Origin: JAPLVS01 sp043809265
GTDB lineage: Archaea > Iainarchaeota > Iainarchaeia > Iainarchaeales > DTGL01
Direction: 5' to 3'
NCBI GenBank assembly: GCA_043809265.1
Contig: JAZDDY010000107.1
Coordinates: forward strand, 1 to 5,297
Length of the DNA: 5,297 nucleotides
In this document: positions 1 through 4,884 of the stretch, one piece after another
Layout: every line of letters starts with the position of its first letter
Numbering within the stretch: the first letter of the stretch is position 1
Translations under genes and position numbers: made by a program
Notes under the pieces: generated by a model
Database searches by the model: none
Told to the model about the DNA's origin: nothing
What the model saw: the letters and a program-made list of their open reading frames with translations, nothing else

Positions 1-713
1 TCTGCCATGTCCTCTATCGGCTCAAGGTCAAGTTCTATTTCAAACTGTTCCAAGCGCTTTCCGTCAATCTCTATATTGCCGACTTCTGCGTGCCCGTATT
101 TCGCCTTTATGCCCATAAGCGTTATCGTGTGCAATATTTCCTCGTTCAATCCCTGGAATTTCACAAATGGAGCGCTTTCATGGTAGTTTTTCTGGCTTGC
201 GCCCGGGAACAATTCCTGTTCCGGCTTGGGGAAAACAACATAATACTCAAGTTCGCCGAGCGCCTGCAGTTCAAGGCCTGTTTTTTTCCTGAACGCATCG
301 TGCGCCTTTTTTACAATGAATTCCGGTGCAATTTCAAGCTCCCTGCCTTTGCCGTCAAAATAAGAGCACAAAACATTAAGCGTTGGGATTTCCGAGAACG
401 GGTTCACGAAAGCTGTTTTCAGCCTTGGCACGACATAAAGGTCGCCGTTGCCTGAATCGATATAGGGAAAAAGGCTTGAGCCGTCCACCCTTTCCCCGAA
501 TTCCAAAAGCCGTTTCAGGTGCGCTTCACCGCGTATCGCAAAGCTCAGTGTCTTGAGCCTGCAGTCCGCTGCCACATAATTTAAGTTGAGCATTTGAATG
601 CTGTTTTCTGCAGCAAACCTTGCCAAATCCATTATCTTGAATTCGCCTGGCTCCTTTCCAAGGGACTGCGCTATCAGGTTTTTGCTCAAAGGCTTTTTGG
701 AATGCTTTTTCAT
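1..713 (-). CDS. glutamine synthetase family protein, N-terminal part (3' end outside window)
   Basis: Reading the minus strand from the ATG at 713-711 gives 237 uninterrupted codons that run off the left edge. The product resembles glutamine synthetase (ATP-dependent glutamate plus ammonia to glutamine, cytoplasmic). Residues about 37-60 (LNLNYVAADCRLKTLSF) fit the N-terminal beta-grasp. VDGSS at 77-80 and the following SGNGDLYVVP fit the DGSS...SD-x-L-x-P region. GELEYYVVF at 153-161 matches the first metal-binding Glu strand. H208-A-E210-V and E222-Q-F-E225-I-E match the HEV...GQxE metal site. The catalytic C-terminal half is not in view. Between the two metal-site motifs there are about seven more residues than in classical GlnA, so this is a divergent member. 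It could be a bona fide GS or a GS-like ligase acting on another amine. No other in-frame ATG exists upstream, and GGCGGT six bases before the ATG is a near-match to an archaeal Shine-Dalgarno. It is divergent from the peptidase gene. Confidence 0.85.
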   Translation of the reverse strand, partial: MKKHSKKPLSKNLIAQSLGKEPGEFKIMDLARFAAENSIQMLNLNYVAADCRLKTLSFAIRGEAHLKRLLEFGERVDGSSLFPYIDSGNGDLYVVPRLKTAFVNPFSEIPTLNVLCSYFDGKGRELEIAPEFIVKKAHDAFRKKTGLELQALGELEYYVVFPKPEQELFPGASQKNYHESAPFVKFQGLNEEILHTITLMGIKAKYGHAEVGNIEIDGKRLEQFEIELDLEPIEDMA

Positions 714-719
714 GGAAAA

Positions 720-725
720 ACCGCC
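720..725 (-). promoter_or_regulatory. possible ribosome-binding site of the GS-family gene
   Basis: On the minus strand GGCGGT stands six bases before the ATG at 713. It matches five of six bases of the archaeal Shine-Dalgarno GGAGGT, at a normal distance, and supports this start. Confidence 0.4.
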
Positions 726-757
726 AGGTAATGCAGTTACAGATAAGAACGCTGTAA

Positions 758-771
758 TTTTAAATTTAAAA
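758..771 (-). promoter_or_regulatory. 14-bp AT palindrome, probable TATA element of the GS-family gene
   Basis: TTTTAAATTTAAAA is a perfect palindrome, so it reads as a TATA-like box on both strands. Its centre is about 51 bases upstream of the leftward ATG. Allowing about 25 bases from TATA box to transcription start predicts a leader of roughly 25 nt on the GS mRNA, which would contain the GGCGGT motif at 725-720. The role is inferred from archaeal promoter geometry; a rightward start from it would fall near 790, well upstream of the peptidase gene. Confidence 0.5.
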
Positions 772-816
772 AGCCATTGGGATGCCGAAATCAGCCGTAA
801 AATGCCAGCACAACAC

Positions 817-833
817 TTTTATTAATTCTTTAA
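817..833 (+). promoter_or_regulatory. TATA-like promoter element of the metallopeptidase gene
   Basis: TTTTATTAA (817-825) and CTTTAA (828-833) are overlapping candidates for an archaeal TATA box, centred about 33 and 24 bases before the ATG at 854. Either places the transcription start at or just before the ATG, so the mRNA would be leaderless or nearly so. No convincing Shine-Dalgarno precedes this ATG, which agrees. Confidence 0.5.
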
Positions 834-847
834 CACTAATTTTAGTG
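834..847. promoter_or_regulatory. short dyad, possible operator at the peptidase transcription start
   Basis: CACTAA and TTAGTG form perfect 6-base inverted arms around a TT spacer. The dyad lies between the TATA-like element and the ATG, overlapping the expected transcription start, where a bound repressor would block initiation. Six-base AT-biased arms can arise by chance, so this is only a candidate. Confidence 0.3.
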
Positions 848-853
848 GTTAAA

Positions 854-3655
854 ATGCGCATTCCGAAGGCATTCTCCGTGGCTTTTTTCCTGCTGTTTTT
901 CTTCAGCACAGCCTTTGCCTTGGCCTGTTCCGGTGTTTCGGATTTTTCTTCACAGTATTCGCAGGTTCAGGGCTTTTCTGCAGGCTCTTTGGGCGCAATC
1001 GATTCCTTCCAAGAAACTAAGAATGGCACTGTAATGGAGTTTTCGAACACTAAAATCGGAAAACTGGCGCAGACCGCCCCTATTGTTCTCACGCTTGAAA
1101 CAAGCAACCAAAGCAAGGGCAAAATCTATTACGCTTTGGCGACAACCGAAGACTATTTTTCAACACAAAAATACGATTCGATTTCCTTATTCACTTGGGC
1201 CGACGCGCAGGGCACAAATCTTTTGGACGGCATTCAATCCAATGCCAAGCCCTCACAATGCGCGAAATGGGCGAACGCAAAAGACGCTGCAATGCTGGAC
1301 CTCTCAAACTACCCCGCAGAACAACCGATTAAATTATTCACAGCAACAGCCACAACCCCAGGAACATACTTCACACTCCTATGCGCAACAACAGATGTGG
1401 ATGTTACTGTCACCAAGGCAGACAAGTCAGGCAAAAAATACACTCTCGGGAAAGGCATCTTCAACGGCGGCGCAAACAAAATGATCCCGTTGAATGAAGC
1501 GCAGGAAGCCGAAGCCCAAACATTCATCGGCAATGTGAAAGAGCAGGTAAAGCAAGGGAACGCGTGCATCGAGGACAGCAAAATAAAATGGAACCTTGCA
1601 AAAATGCTTGAGGTTTCGGTGAAAGGCCTTGCGAAAACGCCTGTGGAAATATTGCTTGAACCTGACAATGACAATGACAACCTGCCTAACGAGACCGACC
1701 CGCAGCCGAACACCCCACAACAGCCATCCTCAGGCCAGACTTACCCTGGGCTGGCGCAGGGAGACGGATACACGCTCTTGTTCCTGCCATTGAAATGGAA
1801 CCATTCGCTTGATTCATCTACAGGCACCTTCGAGGAGAATGTAAAGGAGCAATCCCAATATTTCATTGAAACAGCAGGCATCCAAACCTGCAAAAAAATA
1901 ACAGTAAAAACATTGAGCGAAGCCGATATTGCCGGTTGCAGCCTGCAATCTTTGGACATGAGTGGCTTTGACCCGTATGGTGCGCTTGACCTTATAAAAA
2001 GCTGCGCCGGTTCGAAAGCAGGCGCCCAGTCCAATTCCGGGAACCTTGCGGTAATTGCGCTTACAAATCACCCAAAAATGGCGGTATACGACCCTTCTTT
2101 CGGCTCTGGCGCAGTCCAGACCGCTGGCTTCACAGAGCCAGGGGGCAACATAATAATTGCAAGCATAAAAAGCAAGGCTGTCCCGACCCATGAGCTTGGC
2201 CACCTGTTCTTTAATTTTTGCGACCAGTACAAGTTCACAGAATTTGTTTTGCAGGACAACCAGAGAAAAAGGCTCGGCATCCCGAAAGGAAAGGGCCTTT
2301 CGCCTGGCTGCCAGAACAAATATCCAGGGCCTGGCGGCGGCCAGCAATACCAACTCCAGATTTCACAAACAGGCCTTGCGGTCCCTTCAAACTTTAAGCC
2401 AGGGCAATGCCCGGATTACCCTAAATGCAGTTATGAGACCGGCTCTTTTTTAACCTGCTGCGCAAACGACAAAACCGACTACCATGACTGCAGCGGCAGG
2501 TTCATCCCGATAAACGGCGCAAGAGGGCTAAGCGTAATGGGCGCATATTACGCCGCACTCGGGGACAATCTCCCCCGCACATACGACTGCTTTGAAAAAG
2601 AAGCGATTCAAAAACAGGCAGGGTGCAAAATCGAAGCGTCAACAGTAAGGGAAACCGGAGCGCCTGCCAAGGCACTGCTCGAACAGGACAGCGACGGCGA
2701 CGGCACCCCAGACAGCGCAGGCACAGGAACAGGGCAGGAACTGGAGACTGCAAGGGCAGCCCAATACCTGATTGGGGGAGGGGAAAGCGCCTACACGCTT
2801 TTGTTCATTCCCTGGGGCTGGAAGCATTCAAAGGACAAGGCAAAAGGGACGTTCGAGGAAAACGTGAACGGTGCGGTGGATTATTTCATTGAAAAAGCCG
2901 GATTGCAGGGCTGCCAGAACATAACAGTAAAATTAATGGATGAAAAAGAAGCCGAGGCCTGCAACCTGGACACAGTCAGCACATACAATTTGCAGCCTTA
3001 TATGGCGTCAGACCTTGTGAAAAGGTGCATCGGCTCAAAAGCAGGCCTGCCGTCTAACTCCGAAACGTTTGCAGCAATAATGCTTACAAATGCGGACATA
3101 ATCGAAGCATACGACCCGTATGCCAACTCGGTGTTTTCCACAGCGGCCATCACCGAACCAGAGAACAAGGTAATATTCGCGGTTTCCCTCCTCAAAAACC
3201 AAACAATCCCGCACGAGATTGGCCATATTTTTTTCAATTTTTGCGACCAGTATAAGTTCAGCGAGTTTGTTTCACAGGATTTGCGGAGGAAAGAGGCAGG
3301 CATTCCAAGCGGGGAGGGCATTTCCCCAGGCTGCCAGAACAAATATCCAGGGCCTGGCGGCGGCCAGCAATACCAGATAGTGGTTGGCGAGGCCGGATTG
3401 GAAGTCCCTTCTGGCTTTGACCCCCAGTCGTGCCCTGACTACCCGAAATGCGATGATTATGAAACAGGCATGTTTGTAACCTGCTGCGCAAACGACAAAA
3501 CCGACTACCATGACTGCAGCGGAAGGTTCATCCCGATAAACGGCGGGATCGGCGTGAGCGTAATGGGCGCATATTACAAAGAGCTCGGCGACACGCTTTT
3601 GCGCGATTTCGATTGCTTTGAAAAAGACGCGATAACGAAAATGGCGGGGTGTTGA
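854..3655 (+). CDS. secreted tandem-duplicated M64-like zinc metallopeptidase with calcium-loop linkers
   Basis: The product has 933 residues from the ATG at 854. A start at 782 is also open, but it would put 24 unlikely residues before a clear signal peptide (1-22, cleavage near AFA; a non-canonical ALAC follows with Cys25). An unassigned Cys-containing module follows (about 25-265). Then come two copies of a unit made of a thrombospondin-3-like DxDxD loop (271-282 and 612-620) and a metallopeptidase domain (about 306-591 and 647-933). Zinc motifs are H446-E-L-G-H450 with D457 and Y459, and H787-E-I-G-H791 with D798 and Y800. The HExGHx6D-x-Y spacing matches my recollection of family M64 (HEFGHxFxxLxDEY). 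SVMGAYY at M562 and M904 is a candidate Met-turn. Many Cys pairs, including CC and CPDYPKC, suggest disulfides outside the cell. It probably degrades or processes extracellular protein; the substrate is unknown. There is no membrane anchor of its own. The next gene starts one base after the stop. Confidence 0.85.
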   Translation: MRIPKAFSVAFFLLFFFSTAFALACSGVSDFSSQYSQVQGFSAGSLGAIDSFQETKNGTVMEFSNTKIGKLAQTAPIVLTLETSNQSKGKIYYALATTEDYFSTQKYDSISLFTWADAQGTNLLDGIQSNAKPSQCAKWANAKDAAMLDLSNYPAEQPIKLFTATATTPGTYFTLLCATTDVDVTVTKADKSGKKYTLGKGIFNGGANKMIPLNEAQEAEAQTFIGNVKEQVKQGNACIEDSKIKWNLAKMLEVSVKGLAKTPVEILLEPDNDNDNLPNETDPQPNTPQQPSSGQTYPGLAQGDGYTLLFLPLKWNHSLDSSTGTFEENVKEQSQYFIETAGIQTCKKITVKTLSEADIAGCSLQSLDMSGFDPYGALDLIKSCAGSKAGAQSNSGNLAVIALTNHPKMAVYDPSFGSGAVQTAGFTEPGGNIIIASIKSKAVPTHELGHLFFNFCDQYKFTEFVLQDNQRKRLGIPKGKGLSPGCQNKYPGPGGGQQYQLQISQTGLAVPSNFKPGQCPDYPKCSYETGSFLTCCANDKTDYHDCSGRFIPINGARGLSVMGAYYAALGDNLPRTYDCFEKEAIQKQAGCKIEASTVRETGAPAKALLEQDSDGDGTPDSAGTGTGQELETARAAQYLIGGGESAYTLLFIPWGWKHSKDKAKGTFEENVNGAVDYFIEKAGLQGCQNITVKLMDEKEAEACNLDTVSTYNLQPYMASDLVKRCIGSKAGLPSNSETFAAIMLTNADIIEAYDPYANSVFSTAAITEPENKVIFAVSLLKNQTIPHEIGHIFFNFCDQYKFSEFVSQDLRRKEAGIPSGEGISPGCQNKYPGPGGGQQYQIVVGEAGLEVPSGFDPQSCPDYPKCDDYETGMFVTCCANDKTDYHDCSGRFIPINGGIGVSVMGAYYKELGDTLLRDFDCFEKDAITKMAGC
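2306..2352 (+). repeat. 47-bp exact repeat, copy in domain A
   Basis: These bases are identical to 3329-3375 in domain B. They encode the shared GCQNKYPGPGGGQQYQ segment, with the same synonymous codon choice throughout. Confidence 0.9.
2451..2519 (+). repeat. 69-bp near-exact repeat, copy in domain A
   Basis: This stretch matches 3477-3545 with a single mismatch (C2497 versus A3523, synonymous in a Gly codon). It encodes the Cys-rich segment CCANDKTDYHDCSG and RFIPING. Confidence 0.9.
3329..3375 (+). repeat. 47-bp exact repeat, copy in domain B
   Basis: This is the second copy of 2306-2352. The flanking bases differ at once on both sides, although the protein alignment continues. Confidence 0.9.
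3477..3545 (+). repeat. 69-bp near-exact repeat, copy in domain B
   Basis: This is the second copy of 2451-2519, identical except for one synonymous base. The blocks before and after it show ordinary divergence between the two domains. Confidence 0.9.
3646..3651 (+). promoter_or_regulatory. ribosome-binding site inside the end of the peptidase gene
   Basis: GGGGTG lies five bases before the ATG at 3657 and fits the archaeal anti-Shine-Dalgarno (GGAGGTG). It overlaps the last peptidase codons, which supports translation of the next gene from the same mRNA. Confidence 0.55.
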
Positions 3656-3656
3656 A

Positions 3657-4352
3657 ATGAGGAAAGGTTTGCTGTGGCTGGCAGTGCTGGTGCTTTTCGC
3701 TTCCTATTGCTTTGCGGAAGCGCCTGTGAAAACGATAATGGTTTCAATCCAAGTGCGGGACGGAACACCGAGCATTGCCGAAGCCCAAGCTGTCGTGGAT
3801 TACCTGAGCGAAACAGAGCCTACAGGCGAGCACGCGATAAAACTGAAGAATGCGGAAAACCAGACACTCTACCAATTGCTTGTTTATATGGGCGTTGTCG
3901 CCTTCCCGCCGTACGGCGCGGAGATGACAGAAGAGGATTTGAACAAATTTTACGAGAACGCAGAGAAAAATTTCACTAAAACAATCTGGCTGCCCTACAT
4001 GGAAAACGCGAAATATGTCGTGCTTGAAGGCCTTAATGGAGAGATTGCAAGGTTTGATTTGGGTGTTCTCTGCAACAATGATGGGAAATGCGATTCAGCA
4101 GAAAATTTCCTTTCGTGTGAACAAGACTGCCCTTTGGACAAAACAGACAATTACTGCCTTCCATTGGCAGATAAAATCTGCGACCCGGACTGCGCGCAAG
4201 GCATAGACAAAGACTGCACAGAGGAAACGCCTGCGCCAACGCCCACGCCTGCACCGAAACCAGAAGGGTTAGATTTGCCAATTGTGATTGCGGTCGCCGT
4301 TACCATAGTGCTGGCCATTGTGCTGTTGAAAAGGAAAAAGACCCGGGAATAA
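3657..4352 (+). CDS. type I membrane-anchored extracellular protein with Cys-rich module
   Basis: I do not recognise this 231-residue protein as a named family. Residues 1-20 are a signal peptide (basic MRK, Leu/Val core, cleavage after CFA). Residues about 21-135 form a soluble domain with alternating strands and helices (TIMVSIQVRDG; AEAQAVVDYLSE). A Cys module follows: C139-x5-C145-x8-C154-x3-C158, then C167, C175, C179 and C187. Its first half has the C-x-N-D-G-x-C-D-x-x-E-N...C-x-x-D-C style seen in many archaeal surface proteins and may bind calcium. Next come a TPAPTPTPAPKP stalk (about 190-202), one transmembrane helix (about 208-224) and the basic tail KRKKTRE, so the bulk is outside the cell. 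It starts one base after the peptidase stop, implying co-translation. A role as membrane partner, anchor or inhibitor of the peptidase is inference. Confidence 0.85.
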   Translation: MRKGLLWLAVLVLFASYCFAEAPVKTIMVSIQVRDGTPSIAEAQAVVDYLSETEPTGEHAIKLKNAENQTLYQLLVYMGVVAFPPYGAEMTEEDLNKFYENAEKNFTKTIWLPYMENAKYVVLEGLNGEIARFDLGVLCNNDGKCDSAENFLSCEQDCPLDKTDNYCLPLADKICDPDCAQGIDKDCTEETPAPTPTPAPKPEGLDLPIVIAVAVTIVLAIVLLKRKKTRE

Positions 4353-4355
4353 ACC

Positions 4356-4361
4356 TTTAAA
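4356..4361 (+). promoter_or_regulatory. TATA box for a leaderless transcript of the VIT-like gene
   Basis: TTTAAA, preceded by AAACC as a possible BRE, is centred about 25 bases before the ATG at 4384. That is the distance expected between TATA box and transcription start in archaea. The first transcribed base would then be the A of the start codon. No Shine-Dalgarno is present before this ATG. The box lies four bases after the stop codon of the previous gene. Confidence 0.6.
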
Positions 4362-4383
4362 CCCATGCTAAAAATATTATAGC

Positions 4384-4875
4384 ATGCAGGATTCGTTGAA
4401 AAAAGGCCTGAGTTTCGGGCTTACTTCCGCCACAATCACGACGCTCGGAATGATTGTCGGATTGCATTCAAGCACGCATTCGGTTATGGCTGTGATCGGC
4501 GGCGTGATATCGATTGCAGTCGCTGACGCATTCTCGGATGCGCTCGGCATCCACATTTCAGAGGAAGCCGAAGGCCGCCATTCGGACAAGGAAATCTGGG
4601 AGGCGACGATTGCAACGTTTGTGTCCAAATTCCTTTTTGCGATGACCTTCATCATCCCGATACTTTTAATGCCGAAAGACATTGAAACAGCGATAATTGT
4701 GTGTGTTTTGTACGGTTTTTCGCTTATAATCATAATAAGCCTCCTTATCGGGAGGGAGGAAAAGCAGAAAACCCACATGGTTGTAATAGAGCACCTTGCG
4801 ATAGCAGTGGCAGTTGTGGTTATCGCGCACTTTGTCGGCGACTGGGTTGCGCAAACCTTCCCGGCCCTGATTTGA
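4384..4875 (+). CDS. short VIT/CCC1-like integral membrane protein, possible metal transporter
   Basis: The 163-residue protein has about five membrane helices (9-27, 33-52, 75-96, 100-122, 131-155), the helix number known for VIT1/CCC1 iron and manganese transporters. GLTSATITTLGMIVGL in helix 1, and D48-x-x-S-D-A-L-G-I-H-I-S-E-E in and after helix 2, fit the family core. It matches my recollection of a short archaeal/bacterial subgroup with GLTSGxITTLG and DALGIHISEE. Two things differ from well-studied VIT1: the Asp of the helix 1 DG motif is replaced (TS), and the loop between helices 2 and 3 is too short for the helical metal-binding domain. Iron or manganese transport is therefore likely only by homology. 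It appears to be the first gene of an operon with the next gene, nine bases downstream. Confidence 0.8.
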   Translation: MQDSLKKGLSFGLTSATITTLGMIVGLHSSTHSVMAVIGGVISIAVADAFSDALGIHISEEAEGRHSDKEIWEATIATFVSKFLFAMTFIIPILLMPKDIETAIIVCVLYGFSLIIIISLLIGREEKQKTHMVVIEHLAIAVAVVVIAHFVGDWVAQTFPALI

Positions 4876-4878
4876 GGT
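4874..4878 (+). promoter_or_regulatory. ribosome-binding site of the last gene
   Basis: GAGGT overlaps the TGA stop of the VIT-like gene and stands six bases before the ATG at 4885. It is a good archaeal Shine-Dalgarno and fixes that start. Confidence 0.6.
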
Positions 4879-4884
4879 ATCGGA

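Larger units (their letters stand above)
714..853. other. divergent intergenic region
   Basis: This 140-base gap separates the start of the leftward glutamine synthetase homologue from the rightward peptidase gene. It is AT-rich in two places (about 755-772 and 817-833), which are the best candidates for the two promoters. An open frame crosses it from an ATG at 782, but the peptide it adds in front of the signal sequence looks non-coding, so the region is treated as regulatory. Confidence 0.75.
1664..2626 (+). repeat. peptidase unit copy A (calcium loop plus M64-like domain)
   Basis: Residues 271-591. The loop DNDNDNLPNETD has the full DxDxDxxxxxxD thrombospondin-3/EF-like ligand pattern, built from three GACAAY codon pairs. 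The domain opens with YTLLFLP and GTFEENV, carries HELGHLFFNFCDQY, and ends with YDCFEKEAI and a terminal AGC. Loop, domain start and HExGH are each exactly 341 residues before their counterparts in copy B, so there is no net length change over that stretch. Confidence 0.85.
2687..3652 (+). repeat. peptidase unit copy B (calcium loop plus M64-like domain)
   Basis: Residues 612-933, ending at the last codon of the gene. The loop DSDGDGTPD keeps the first ligands, but it runs into a Gly/Thr stretch and lacks the final Asp seen in copy A. The domain opens with YTLLFIP and GTFEENV, carries HEIGHIFFNFCDQY and the same SVMGAYY, and ends FDCFEKDAI then AGC. One extra residue relative to copy A lies after CPDYPKC. 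All presumed catalytic residues are kept, so both heads may be active. Confidence 0.85.

Noticed and set aside
90..455. Plus-strand 121-residue open frame
   Set aside because: It lies wholly antisense to the glutamine synthetase reading frame, which has recognisable motifs; the plus-strand product shows none.
598..825. Plus-strand 75-residue open frame
   Set aside because: It spans the antisense of the GS start and the promoter region, and the product has no recognisable features.
782..853. Upstream extension of the peptidase gene to an ATG at 782
   Set aside because: It adds 24 residues in front of a textbook signal peptide that starts exactly at the ATG at 854, and the extension overlaps the TATA-like element and dyad.
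868..930. Lipoprotein signal (lipobox) at Cys25 of the peptidase
   Set aside because: ALAC lacks the usual Leu/Val at -3, and an AFA cleavage site two residues earlier is a better fit; lipid anchoring is possible but not supported.
1814..2353. Minus-strand 179-residue open frame inside the peptidase gene
   Set aside because: It is an antisense shadow of the peptidase domain; similar shadows appear at the equivalent place in the second copy because the DNA is duplicated.
1664..3652. Transposon or insertion origin of the large direct repeats
   Set aside because: The repeat units are in-frame protein domains with functional motifs and diverged flanks; no terminal inverted repeats or transposase were seen.
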